Part shown: positions 21,498 through 34,720 of the stretch, piece by piece | Layout: each line of letters begins with the position of its first letter | Position numbering within the stretch: position 1 is the stretch's first letter | NCBI GenBank assembly: GCA_014871385.1 | Contig: CM026431.1 | Location: forward strand, 10,379,729 to 10,443,728 | Source of the DNA: Ceratodon purpureus | Lineage: Eukaryota; Streptophyta; Bryopsida; Pseudoditrichales; Ditrichaceae | Reading direction: 5' to 3' | Length of the DNA: 64,000 bases | Notes under the pieces: generated by a model | The model's input: only the letters and a program-made list of their open reading frames with translations | Told to the model about the DNA's origin: nothing | Databases searched by the model: none | Translations under genes and position numbers: made by a program

Positions 21498-24400
21498 CTT
21501 GGCCTCGCCTCTCACCGCTACACAGAGTCACTTACTTCTCCATAAACCCAACTCTCCGCTATGAAGCTCAAGCGTCAAGGCTCATACATGCTTGATTCCC
21601 TGTCAAATTCTTCACCACAATTCAATAATCTACAGCAATCTTGCTCTTAACATAAACCTCACATAGACGGCAAGTATGGTAACCATGTCAGGATAAACGC
21701 AGCAAACAATTTTTAACAGTCGTCCGAGTTACACTGAGATTGACTTGAATGAAGCATAACTACATCAGAATCCCGCTCATTACAAGCACCACAGAATGTA
21801 CAAACAGAAGAACTTCTCATAGACATACATTGCCCGAACTCAAGATCAGAGTCGCTATTTCAATGATCCACCCATATGCATTATGATCTTTATCATGTCC
21901 AAAGGTGTTCCACAGATATGACCCATATCCCTTTGGGCAAACTCCAAAAGCTGCTCAGAACCCAGATTACGAACTTGATGCCCAAGCTCACATCTATCAC
22001 TCAATCACGATACATAATTTTCCTCTAAGGAAGCATCTCCTCTGCTGAGATGAAATGGAATGCTAAGACACAGTAAACCCGAAGAGAAGTGATACTTCAA
22101 CAGAAGCATCAAGCGACTTGTGAACATATCAAACTCTCTCAACAAACGCCGCTTCTCATCTCGGATACACAAAGCACATCCAAAACCCTACATTCCTAAT
22201 CTGCTCCATCAAACCAAAAGATAAGAAAAAAGGTCTAATTCTTCCAAACACGGGGCAGGGATTAATCTTCCAAGTGCTTCTTAATGAACAGAGCAACTCA
22301 AGCAACTAAATAAATAGGGATACAATTACTCACAGAATTAACAGAAACATGGCTCCATTTCGTCCTCAACGGCTGCTTCTCCAAGAAGTATTTAGACTCC
22401 CCCCATCTCATTCCAGAATGCAGATGATCAGCAGTTCAAGTGCCAAGAAGAGAACTGCATGGAATGGAAGTAGAAGCGAATCCCCATGACGATGGTGATG
22501 ATAGCGGCGAAATGAAATCATGACACTCCCTTGATGAGAATCATAACATGCAGTGCATGTTCCACCGTCCATGCAGATTCATAACCGGCCCACCAAGCCC
22601 TGGCCTATGTCAAAACCCAAAACACATCATGAACAAAACCTAACCAACCCCAGTAAGAGATATCTAATCTAAAGTTGTGATGGTAACCATCGTGAAGCTT
22701 TGAAAGCTGAAAGGTTTTTCATGGACCAGCTCTTCGTAACCAGATCAAGCTCTCATCTCATCACATGGTGTAAACCTCCGAAAATCTTGTGCGAATCAAT
22801 CACCTGGTTCTATGGGTATGTGTTGATGAATTGTCCATGCACAAGAGCGTAACGAGCTGTTGATCGTGGATTCTAACTACGGTAGTGTACTTCGAAGGTC
22901 GAGGGTATACTCATAGCCTAACCCTTCGAGGTTGAAATCCCAACTTGCAAGTAGTTGTTCATGTCTACCTGAACATGCACATGCTACCTCGGATGTCCAG
23001 GAAATGTGAGGTACTATTGCGGAGTTGAGAACCGGAGGAGTTTTTTTGGGGGAAGGCGGGGGTCGGACACCACGACATGCACCAGGAGGCAGGAGGAGGA
23101 GAACTCGAGCATGATGATGATGACGATGCCAAGGGATGATGATTGAGATCACCAGGGTTTCCCGAATTGCCATCTCCTCGCACGACTCCTGTCGTACCTG
23201 CCTCACCACTCCTCCCACTCCCCTGCTCAGTGCTCACTCCCCCACTGCCACCTCCACCCCCTCCACCGCCTGCCACCAACTCCAACTCCACCTACTCCCA
23301 ATTCCATCGCCCGTGAGCCTCAGCTGGTCAGCTTCGCCAATCGGAGCTCCACTGCGGAAGAATTCCTCTTAAGTCGACGCCACTTGCAGTCTTCAACGAG
23401 GTACGAAATTCAATCCATTGAGAGGCCATCTTGCAGTCTCTGAGAGCTGGTTAGCTGATTTCAGATTGGCTTTCTCGGGTACCATGTTCTGGATTTTGCT
23501 ACATTCTGTTGACTGGCTCGGGTTTGGAATTTGAGTTAGAATCTGGGTTGGGAATGTGGGTTTGGAATTTGGGTCTATTTATGGTGGATCGGTTTGCGTT
23601 CTGTGATGAGGTTAGGGTTTGGAAAACTGTATGTGATGGGCTGTCCGTTTGGGAGAATATGGGTTTCGAAAAGTCGGGTATTCAAGCTCATTTGTATCTG
23701 AGGGAGAGTTTTTGATTTCGTGGTGATCAGTGATGGTTTGAGTTTCGGTAGTTTGGGAGGTTTTTAGGATGGTTGATTGTGCTTTAAGTGGCGTTTTTCT
23801 TCTTCTGGTTTGCAGTTTCTTTCAGTGAGTAATTTATGTTTGTGTTTGTGTCTGTGGGAGACAATTTTGGCTACTTATTGATAACTCTCTCATGTGGGAA
23901 TTCTCGGGCAGATGAGAATGAAGGAGGATAGTAGTTCAAGGCTAGAAGGGGAGCTTGTAGGGTATGAAGTTATGTGCTTAGGATGCAGTTTTTGTTCCGG
24001 TGTCTGGTGAATTTGGTGGCGTGAAATTCTCCAGCTCTTTGATTTTGTTGTGCACATCTACTTTGATGAATTCTCGAGGTACTGAAACTGGGGTGCTCTA
24101 AGAGGATTTTAGTCGTGTAGCACATTTGGGGTGCATTCGATCGTCTCAGCTGTGTCTCTTACAACCTGGCAATCCATTTCTCCTCGTTCACTTAGGTGTT
24201 GTAGCAGTGGCGATTGGGAAATAGCAATCTCGCGTAGGTGTTTTGGGCTCATTCCTTACTGCTCCTTCTTCTCGGCAAATACTAGAGGCAGGTGTGGTAC
24301 TTTGCTTTAGGGGCTGAAGAAGGTTCTAGATCTTTGTTTCTTATTCTGATGTACTTCTTTAGGTCATATGTATCTGTTTGTTCCAAGTTCTGACTTGGGC

Positions 24401-24687
24401 GATCGTGAAGAGGATATTGCTTTTGACTTCGAGAGCTCGATCATTTGCAATTTTACATGGCATTGATGAATTTGCGGTTGTGCATGGATTTTTTTTTGAT
24501 TATCTGTACGTTGAATGCTGTGTTGATGTCCCTGTAGGCCAGCAACAACTCCGTGTTGTTCAAGGTTTTTTGAAGAGTTTGTATAATTTCGTTATTCTTC
24601 ATCCTCAAGTGCTCCTTGCCGTTATTTTGCAGGCGCGCAATGTTTTTGTAAGAGGAATAGCGAGTGTATTTTATTGCATCTGCAAGT
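21498..24687. other. Divergent intergenic region between the PEPC and F-box genes
   Basis: About 3.2 kb separates the two start codons, so it holds both promoters and leaders. Around 23220-23310 lies a pyrimidine-rich (CCACC)-type tract. Just before the F-box ATG, TTTTGCAG at about 24626-24633 looks like the acceptor of an intron in the 5' leader. Short open frames in 22.9-23.7 kb follow base composition and are not convincing genes. Confidence 0.5.
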
Positions 24688-27600
24688 ATGGAGGACTACA
24701 GTGGACCGAATTTATGGGACGCTCTACCAGAAGAATGCAAATCGATGATTTTGTCGCGGTTATCCAACAGAGAAGCTGCGCGAATCGCTAGAGTGAGTTT
24801 TATTCTTTAGATTTTTATTTTATTTTTGTTTTCTGCCACGTCCCAAGTAAAACCCTGGTTTCTGTACTCCCTTGGATTTTTAGCTGGCATGGGTACTACA
24901 TCTTCAGTAAGTCCAATTTTTGGTCCGAACTTGAATCTGATCCTTGCTTCGAAGTCACTTTATATAAGCTTCCACTTAAGCAATGAGACTTGTGCGAAGG
25001 AAATAGACTGGGCTGGTGGACGTTTAAGGTTTTTGACAGTTCCTCACTGCACAGTTGATAGTGGTACCATAGACAATGCGAAGTATATAATGATACGAGC
25101 ATTCTAGCTTCTTTCCCAGGCATATAACCTCTTTGAACTCTTTGAAAGCGTTTTAATCTAATTTTGCTCTTCATGCCCAATGTTTCTGTGTTCATCGTTG
25201 CGTTAGGTTTAAGGCACAGCGTAAATCTATTCACTATTTTCTTTGAATAGCAAAGATGATGGAGCTTGTGTGCATGTACTTGAAAAAGCTTTTAAATGTA
25301 AGAGTGTATGTACTTGTGTGCAGTAAACTTGGTGCACTTGAAAGTGTAGCAAGTTTTGCATGTATTGCTCCTGTAATAAGAAGATGGAGACCTTTTGCAG
25401 CTGATCATTTGCTGTTGAATCTGGATGTGCTGAATGAGACAAAACCGAAGAGAAGGTTTTCAAGCTCTTTGACGTTTTTATCATATTTCATGAGTATGTT
25501 TGTGCTTGTGGTTGCGCTTGCACCTGCACTTATTAAATTAGAGACTTGATTTCTCGTTTCTGTGCATTAACAGGTATCAAAGGAGTTTGATGGAGTGGTG
25601 AAGAATATAAGAGACTCAGTTCAACTCCTGGTGTTACCTCCTGATTTATCACCTGCAGCTTTGGAAGGCTTTGTACGTGTCTCGTATCTTTGCACTGGTT
25701 ATTTATATAGAGAACCCATGCGTGCTTCTGAAATTAACGAGGTTATGTCCAACATACGGTGCACTAGTAGTGCAACATGTGCCCGGAATGATGGATCTGA
25801 AAGTTGAAAGGAAGCTTGAAAGTGTGTGTTTTGGGTGGATCATTTGGGACTTGGTATAATCGTTATGCTGCCGATTAAGTCCTTCCTATATACTCCATAT
25901 AGGGTGCGTTTGATCAAATGCGGTGTCCAACATGAAAATTCTAAAGTCAAACACATGACCAGCTTATGTAATGTGTGGTTTGCAGGTGGCTTCACACAGA
26001 AATCTGAAGTCTCTAAGTTTCAAGCGCTGCAGTAAGATTCTGCACTCATGCACATAATAAACCTTATTTTCTTACTTCATTGGTGGATGGTTTATTTGGA
26101 TGTCTCTAATCGCTCGTTTAGTACGACCATTTTCTGTCAATGTTCACAGCATATAACCTGAAGCCTACAGACTTGAAGATGAGTTGGTCCTGTGTTTCTT
26201 GGATTTCTGTAACTGAATGACTTTTTGATAATGTTGTACTCAGGTGCCAAAGTGAAGAGATTCTTGCCCATTTTAGAAGCTGCAGCAGGCGGCAAGCTAG
26301 ATAGCAAGTGGTACCATCGGCGGTCGCTAGAATCTGTTGACTTTAAAAGCTGCGCATTTTTGACTGATGTGGACGTGAACGCACTTTGTGTTCTCCATTC
26401 AAGGGTAAAAGTTTCCTAATTTTGCGACGTATAAAAAAGATTTTATTTAATTTCAATATCTGATCAAATTATGACCAAGTTGGTTGCTTGATTACAAGTA
26501 TTTCATGTTTATTTTCTTCGAGCATTCTGCGGTTGCATTAAGCTGTTTGTAATTTTGGTTGGCAGCTGGAGGATGTCAATCTGGCAAATTGTTCCGGCAT
26601 TTCTGATGTGGCCCTTACTGTTCTCTCTCGTTATCAGCAATCAAGACCTGACTTCGGTGAGCCTTCTCCTGTTGGCTCCGCTACTCCCTCTGAAAAATTG
26701 TTGGAAGATACAGAAGAATCTCCTATGCCTGTAATTCAGGGTCCTGAAATCATCAAGGAGGACCCTGATAGTTTTTGGCCTGAACTGCCTAGCTTGAGTG
26801 CTCAATCTAAAGTTCTCAGCAATGTTGGGGTTGAAGACGTTACCTGGGGGCCCTTATTGACCCACAGTACTCAGTCAGTTGGGCTTCCTCACACTCTATC
26901 TGAGGGATCTGATAGGACTTCTTCAGATAAAGGGAAAGGCTTAAATACCACGAATCCAAGTCCACCTTCCAGGAGCTATGCTCAGGCTGCCTTGAAAGCA
27001 GTTGATAGCTCTCCTCTCATGGTACTCACCAACACTTACAGAAGCAATGTGGATGCATCTTCTCCTTTAGCTGTCAGTGCTGATACAAAGAGCTTCGTGG
27101 ATACAACCGGTGAGCGGGTGGCCCTTCCTCATATAGATTGGACTAGTGTTCAAATACCCTCAAAGACATCTGATTCATCTACCTCTAGCAGCAATGATAG
27201 TCATCTTAAATTTCCCCGTACACCTACACCAGCTGAGGCGTTAGTTGCGGAGGAGCCAAATCAAGGCAAGCTCACCTTGTTTTCTACCCGCAAGAAAAAG
27301 GGAAACAAGGGTAAATTAGCAGAAGCTAGACGTTCTTCAACATCACTTTCAGACCGAATGGACACTTTACGATTAGATCCTGCTACCAAGGCGGATTTGC
27401 TTCAAAGGGACGATATGAGATTACCTTCATCAAGGAGATTGGACAAGGTGGTTGTGGATGATGACGGAAAAGGGAAAAAATATTACAGCCTCGATTTTGA
27501 ATCTTCAGGTGGCCCTCTTGTCGTATCTCGATAGCACCATATATTTTTATTTTATCGTGTTAGAGATTATTTCCTTTAATTTTAATAATCTTGGATTAAT

Positions 27601-30600
27601 GTTTAACGTCCAACCCCACACAAAGTGATCGATCTTATTTATCCTCAAATTTCTTCCATGTGTGTATGCGCAGTGGTGGGCGTTGAAGTAGTATTGAATC
27701 TTGAGTATGCATTTTGCATCTTCACATGTAAGACGTGTACGTGAACCCTGAGCTTGTACTAAAACTGCACCGTCTGATCCTACAGGTGATAGGAGGCTTG
27801 CCACACGGAGGAGCCTTCACATTCCAGATTCTCATGCAAGCACTTCAGAGGCTGAATATCACAAATTAGTGGAGGATTTCAAAGCTTCAAAAGTTGTTCG
27901 TGTTGGAGGGGCTAAACAAGTCACAGACCAGCGGCTTGAAATACCAAGTCACAAGTCCGCGAAGGATCGGGTGGAAGCTTTCAGAACCACGCATTCCGAT
28001 GTCGGTCTTTTTATGATTTCCAGGTCTTTCTCACAAACCGGTCTTGAGCACGAACGTTTGGTCTTGTATATGATATGTGTTGTGTTCTATAGCGTTGGTT
28101 TTTTATACACATTTTTGTTGTCGTTTGTCGAAATCTTGCAGAATTGACTTGAAGCTTTTGCTAGTGTGCTCACATTTGGCAATTCCTTTTCAGGGATAAC
28201 ACTTCAGATAGAAGATCGGATTGTTCAGATGCTGAAGATTCTTTCCAATTGAATTTACTTCGAAATGGAAAGAAAGGGATTCAACGCTCACAAGAGTCAA
28301 TACCTTTACCAGCAGGTTTGGATGGTTTGCAAGTAGGAACAATGATGAAACATGATAAGCGTAAAGATATTGCTCCTGAGTTACTGGAGTATCAGATGGA
28401 AACGCCCATCTTTTTTGGTAAAGGGTATGTTTACTGTTCAAGAGGTTTTGGCTCCTCGTCAATTTATTGTCTTTATCTCTTAATTGTTCATGGATAACTT
28501 TTTCTAATCTTTCAGAAGTAGTTTATGTTGATGGTTGCTTTTGTGACGCAAATCAGAAGTTTTGGCCACGTATATATGCGTTAAAAACACTCAAAACATC
28601 TGTCTACTAAATCACTGTGAATCTAGGGTTCATTCGCAACAGAATGATCCTTTACTTTTATATAGATGGAATATTTCTATGATGAAAAAAGCTTCGCTAT
28701 GCAATCATTACGGCGTCCCATTCTGGAACGTCGGAGAGTAAAGGGTTGAATAACATTGCACGTGTGCTGGAATTGTTGATAGTGGATTTTGTTCGTAGTT
28801 ATGGCGGTTGTTATGTGTTAACATGTTTTTGGTGAATGGTTAATTATTTTGTCGGGCAGGTCATGGATATATGATGCTACGTCTGCTGGTGTTTTTTGTA
28901 GTCATCCACCTAGTAATCTTTGACGTATCTTACTTTTTTCACGAAGTGTTAAATCTGTGACTGGCAGTGATGAAGAACATTGGAAGGCAAGGGGGTTGAG
29001 ATCAGTGTCTCTTGCTGGGTGCAGTGACATAACTGACAAAGGAGTTCAGGTTTGTTAAATCATTTATTCTCATGTTTATAGGTTTAATTTGATATGTATC
29101 TGTTCAAGGATAGATCTAAAAAAATAAGTATTCTCAGGGTCTCACATATCTCAAGAATGCAATTCCTGTATATGACGTTTTTCTTGCTTTTTGTTTGGTA
29201 GTACTTTGTTCAGTGAGATACATCACTGTTTTTTCATTCCAGGGCCTCAATATTGTCTAATGCAGGCACTGCTGAGGGGTCCATCTAAAGATTCTTTGGT
29301 TTCTTTAGACATTTCAAGGTGCTCGGGAGTGACAAGTGCAGGGTTGCGACTTCCGCCAGTATCAGCCTTAGAGAATTTGACAGCTGCTCAGCTGCCTAAC
29401 ATCTCTCGGTTGTTTTTGCAACTTTCAAGCGAGGGTTCTCTTCGGCACCTTAGTCTTGCAGCTTGTCCTAAGGTTTGTTTTCTTTATCACAAGTAATCGT
29501 CTTATTTGATCTACACTCCGCATCTTACATGATAACTTTAGAAAACAATTAGCATAGAACTAGTGATATCCAACTATCTCGAGTATGTGATGCAGAATTA
29601 TCATCACCACTTGCATTTTATCCAACTTGTCCAGAAATCTAACTTTGAATCAGGCTCACTGATTGTTCGATTGCTTGGTTGCTTGATTGCAGCTGGAAGA
29701 TCTGTCCTTGGTGGCTCCCTATCTGCAGACATTGAATTTATCAAACTGCAAGAAGCTCATCCGTCTTCAGCTGAAGTGTCCGGAGCTACTTTCTTGCAAT
29801 CTCTCTCTTTGCGGTATGTTCTTATATTTGCTGAAAAATGAGTGATTGGTGGCTAGATATTGAGTCGACTTCTTAAGCTGATATCTGACTCGTCTGCTCA
29901 TTTGATCTGCAGAGTCATTGGAAACTATTGCAAGATTCACATGTGGTTCACTTCAGGTTGTGAATGTCTATGGATGTCGCTTACTGCGACCAGTAGGCTT
30001 CTCTACCATCTTAGATTCAACTGTTTCATTACGGGAGCTTCGCTGCGGAGGTTGCGACAGACTTGAACGACTAGATATCCCTCAAGCGTCATTTGTACGA
30101 CTTGAAGCTCAGGGCTGCTCTTCTCTCAGAAGGTATGTTATGGGTATCTAATCATAGTCTCTACAGTACTTATGTTGCTTCGCGGTGCAAACAGCTATTC
30201 GGAGTAATCAATAGATTTTTCAAGAAAGACTTGAATAATTAGAAATATGAAACAGACAAGCTGTGATTCTGGTGTCCTTGTGGTGCATTCTTGTAAACCG
30301 AGATCTCAGTTCAATATGGTTCTTACAATTGCACTTATAACACCTTCTTGTGTTCCTAGTAGAGTTGGATTGGTATCACTCGGTTCTTAGTGAGATGTAA
30401 GAATCAAAGTCATCATGATCATCAATGGATCTCAAACCTGTATCCAAATGAACCAGTGCACAAGGTTTCACTGTGCAAAGATGTTATCCCAGTCCAACAC
30501 TGGTTCCTAGAGCTTTATATTCAGGGAAGTTGTCATACTCCCTGCACTTGAGCGTGGATCTAACATATGTTTTTTGCGTTTTCTACAGGTTGAACGTGCA

Positions 30601-31225
30601 ATCTCGATTGCTAAAATCAGTAGATGCTTGTGGCTGCAAGAATCTTACTGAAGTCTACTTATTCTCTCCGAATCTACGTCGCATGCTCTTCTCCAACTGT
30701 GCACTCTTGCAATCACTGGTGAGTTTGCTTTACATTAATCTTCTGTTCCCTTCTGCGAGGTTTTGCGGTGTCGTTAGCTTTAACATGATTTAGCATCATG
30801 TCTTTAAATCCGTGGCAATGTGTGCCTATCAGCTTTTATTTTATATTTTTATAGTGGTTATAGTTTAGGCAAGTTATTTCAAAGATTAATCAGAGTCATG
30901 CACTCGTAATGTAGAGCTGATACGTAGACACGCATATCATTTGCTGTTGATGCTGAAATTTATATTATCTTTACGTTGCTGTTAATTAGTCGTTTTGAAA
31001 TCAATTTCTGGTAGGGGAGACTAATGGTTATTAATTCGGTTCCAGGTCATTCCATTGGATGCCATGAAGCAGTCGGTAGACCTAGCAGTGAAGAGCCGGG
31101 ATCGAGATCCTAATGCTTCACAGGAAGGTCTTGAAATCTCTATCAGTGGATGTAATGTATCAGAGTCTGTCCAGAAAAATCTGGCACGGTTAAGCAAACA
31201 GTGGAAGACCACCTTTGCAACCTAG
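24688..31225 (+). CDS. F-box/leucine-rich-repeat protein (SCF substrate receptor)
   Basis: Thirteen exons in consistent phase give about 920 residues: 24688-24792, 25574-25672, 25986-26031, 26244-26404, 26566-27508, 27786-28023, 28194-28424, 28968-29049, 29266-29472, 29693-29813, 29913-30132, 30589-30718, 31046-31225. The N-terminus LWDALPEECKSMILSRLSNR is an F-box, which binds SKP1 in SCF ubiquitin ligases. LRRs of the Cys-containing type follow (LEDVNLANCSGISD, LRSVSLAGCSDITD, LVSLDISRCSGVTS, LQTLNLSNCKKL, LKSVDACGCKNLTE). Between the first repeats and the main block is an insert of about 400 residues rich in Ser, Pro, Thr and Asp, probably disordered, mostly from the 943-bp exon 5. The LRR-rich part recalls AMN1/FBL proteins; I cannot name an ortholog. 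Confidence 0.85.
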
Positions 31226-32050
31226 GTGAACCTTGCCACTTGAGGTCTTGTACCGATATTCAGCAATGTCCTACAACCCCCTCCGACTGGATTTTCTTAC
31301 ATTTGGGTTTTCATTTTTGGGTGCCCAAACCATGGAATCAGCTTTCTTTTGTGGTATAGTCCTCATCAACTCTTTTTTGCATGGATTCTGGGTCTCTTTT
31401 AAAACTGAGATCTAATTACAATCAGAAAATTCACATGTGGTTTCAATAATACACGAAGAAAAGCAGTGTCTCCTTTAGTTTATAGCACCCCTCTATGATT
31501 GTAACAGATTGTCTTATGGTCAGATGTCTGGGAAAATTGGCTATTGTTTTGATTGTTGAAGTTGATTGTGTTACTCATGTATAAGAATTTTTTTAAGGAA
31601 CTGTTAGATTGTCATATTCTTGTATGATCTTTAATCTACCAAGTATGATTCTTCCATTTGACAATGTAATTAGACATATTCTTGCCACTCAACGGGATGG
31701 GTCATTTCTTGGCTATGACTTCGACATTGAAGGTCCAAGTTTATCATGGCACTTTGAAGTGCATTTGTTGCGTTACAATTTGGTTCCTAACAATTCTAAT
31801 TTCATTCTCCACACTCAATATTATATTAAAATATTGTCAAGATTTTAATTTGAGATTCTTACAAAGTCATATTAGTAATTTTATTTAATCATATGAAAAC
31901 TATTATTGTAATGTCGTTTATAAAAATAAATAAATAAATAGATAAAATATAAAAAAGAATTCTTGTTCTTTTGTAAAATTGGACTAAATCATGTATATAT
32001 AGGTCTAGTATCTTGTACAAATATCTTTAAAACATTGATAGAAAAAATAA

Positions 32051-32055
<5 letters not shown>
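31226..32055. other. Spacer downstream of the F-box gene
   Basis: Contains the 3' UTR of the F-box gene in its first few hundred bases and then becomes AT-rich. No gene seen. Confidence 0.45.

Positions 32056-32139
<84 letters not shown>
32056..32139. repeat. (TA)n microsatellite, about 80 bp
   Basis: An essentially pure TA dinucleotide run of about 40 units. It can extrude as a cruciform and is likely polymorphic in length. Confidence 0.95.
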
Positions 32140-32141
<2 letters not shown>

Positions 32142-32399
32142 TATAAATTATGATTTTTAAAAAAACCATTTAAAAGTCATTATCAAACTTCAAAAGACTT
32201 TTATAATTATCTTTAGACTATCATACAAACTTTTCAGGCTAGGCCTACATTTCTGCTATTACCAACTTCTTTATGTTAGTCCTCATATCATAAGGTTAAA
32301 GTTGTCATTTGTAGAATGTGATTAGCAATATGATATGACATGCTTTAATGTATCATGTAATACGTACAATGTACTATCTTATACACTATCAAAGTAATC

Positions 32400-32778
32400 T
32401 TCACTATTACTAGGTTATTGATGTCAATCATGTTATCATCAACTTGTTAATGTCGATTAGCATGTTGTTGTAAATGGTCTCAGTCGTGTATCTTGTTGGT
32501 GTTAATTACTAAGCTATTGTCAGTAGTGTCAATCATACAATTTGTTGATGTCAATTAGTAGGCTGTTGTCAATGGTGTCAGCATATCTCGTTGGTGTGAA
32601 TTTCTAGGCTATTGTCAGTGGTGTCAATCATACAATTTGCTGATGTCAATTAGTAGGTTGTTGTCAGTGGTGTCAGTAGTACAATTTGATGACGTCAATT
32701 AGTAAGTTGTTCTCAATAATTTGTTGACGTCAATTAGTAAGTTGTTCTCAATCCGTCAGCTGTACAATTTGCTTATGT
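32400..32778. repeat. Degenerate minisatellite around TGTCAATTAGTAGG
   Basis: Imperfect units of about 45-60 bp carry TGTCAATTA(G/C)TA(G/A)G(C/T)TGTT(G/C)TCA and TCA(T/G)ACAATTTG(T/C)TGA. Later copies become more similar to each other and grade into the 110-bp satellite that follows. Confidence 0.7.
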
Positions 32779-33400
32779 CAATTACCTGGCTGCTGTTAGT
32801 CCGGCAACATGATGTGCAACATGATATGATTCCCTTCAATGTGCCATATGCGATGTGAAATTCACCGTCCAAAAAATCTCCGCTACCACCAATTAGCTGG
32901 CTGTTGTAAGCCTAGCAACATGATCTGCAACATGATATGATTCCCTTCAATGTGCCATATGCGATGTGAAATTCACCGTCCAAAAAATCTCCGCTACCAC
33001 CAATTAGCTGGCTGTTGTAAGCCTAGCAACATGATCTGCAACATGATATGATTCCCTTCAATGTGCCATATGCGATGTGAAATTCACCGTCCAAAAAATC
33101 TCCGCTACCACCAATTAGCTGGCTATTGTAAGTCTAACAACATGATCTACAACATGATATAATTCCCTTCAATGTGCCATATGCGATGTGAAATTCATCG
33201 TCCAAAAAATCCCTGCTACCACCAGTTTTATTTTGTCAATGTTGTTGTTTCGGCAATGTGATCTACTACATGATATGATTCCCTTCAATGTACCATATGC
33301 GATGTGAAATTCACCATCCAAACAATCTCCGTTACTACTAATTTTATTTTGTCAATCCTGCAATGCTATCCACAATGTAATATGTTTAGCTTTAGTGCCA
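32779..33400. repeat. 110-bp tandem satellite, five to six copies
   Basis: The unit has CAATTAGCTGGCTGTTGTA, AACATGATATGATTCCCTTC and CCGTCCAAAAAATCTCCGCT. Copies begin near 32780, 32890, 33000, 33110 and 33220, with a partial sixth. The second and third look identical; the outer ones are increasingly diverged, which suggests recent amplification from the middle. Confidence 0.85.
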
Positions 33401-33650
33401 TGTGAAATTTAATTTAACAAACAATCTAATAGAATCTACTCAAAATCCACATTAAAATATCATCTATTAATGCAATAATTTTTATTCAAAACTTAAACGC
33501 AATCAACAAAGATTTTCATATGTGGCCTTTTATTAACAAATACTATTTTTTCTTAAAATCAAAGAATACTAGTTAAAAATAAAATTAATTAAAAAAAATC
33601 ATCCATAAATGAAAACCATTTCCTTTTCCTTTAAAAGAAGAGATGCCATA

Positions 33651-33721
33651 CAATCAAAAAAAAAAAAAAACAAAAAAAAAAAAAAAAACAAAAAAACAAA
33701 AAAAAAAAAAAAAAAAAAAAA
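33651..33721. repeat. Poly(A) tract with scattered C
   Basis: About 70 bases of A interrupted by single C residues. Nothing upstream identifies it as the tail of a retroposed copy. Confidence 0.8.
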
Positions 33722-34273
33722 CATACGATTAATTTCATAATTCCCACCCTTCCTAATCGTGGAAAAATTGCCTCACCTCCAAAAATACAAAAATCTTCCA
33801 CCACATAATCATATCACCCAAGAACAATATAAACAAATTATCAAAAACCAAACTTCAGAAGACAAAAACTTCATATACCACAAAATATAGAAATCAAAAA
33901 CCTCATAAAATCACAACATTCAGAAATCAAAAACCTCAACTCCAAAAACCACAAAACACAAAAAATCACAAACTTCCCCAATTCCAACAAAACTCCGAGA
34001 ATGCACCAAAATCCAGTCCAAGCATGAGAAAGCCCGCGTGTCGGTAATCCCCAAACGGAAGCCACTTTGGAGCCTCCACATCCAAAAACACATTCAATCA
34101 CCGAATCCCTCGCCTGAAATCAAGCCCCTCTCACACGTCGACACAGAATCTGAGCAAGAATCCATGGACTCAAAATGAGCAGTAACTTAATTACAACTTA
34201 CACCAACATGAACAACATCCTCATCAGTAACTCAATTCTACTCCACCACTGTAGTCACAGACTCACTGTCTAG

Positions 34274-34720
34274 ACCACCATCTAGAAAAAAAAGACAACA
34301 CAAATTATACATCATAATGTGCCTGGACAAAGAGAGAGAGAGATTACGAGTCGGCCAGGTTTCCAGAACCACCATCTAGAAAAAAAGCAACTCAAATTAT
34401 ACATGATAATGAGCCTGGAGACTCAAGAGAGAGGTTATGAGTCCGGGTTTCCAGACCACCATCTAGAAACAAAAGGCAACACAAATTACACATGATAATG
34501 AGCCTAGACAAAGAGAGAGAGATTATGAGTCGGCCGGATTTTCAGTCCACCATCTAGAAGAAAAGGCAATATAAATTATACATGATAATGGGTGTCGACA
34601 CAGCGAGAGAGGTTATGAGCATGAGTTTCCAGAGCACCATCTAGAAGAAAAAGACAGCATAAACTATATATGATAATGGTGTAGAGAGGGAGGTTACAGT
34701 ATGAGTCCGGGTTTCCAGAG
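34274..34720. repeat. About 90-bp minisatellite, five copies
   Basis: CCACCATCTAGAA (last copy GCACCATCTAGAA) begins at about 34274, 34369, 34456, 34547 and 34634. Each unit continues with CAAATTATACATGATAATG, an AGAGAGAG run and a GAGTC(G/C)GG...TTTCCAGA end. The array ends about 1 kb before the aspartic protease start. Confidence 0.85.

Noticed and set aside
22877-23291. Minus-strand Gly/Ser-rich frames
   Set aside because: Low-complexity translation of a pyrimidine-rich leader tract; no splice or family support.
31963-32160. Open frame reading YIYIYI
   Set aside because: Purely a translation of the (TA)n microsatellite.
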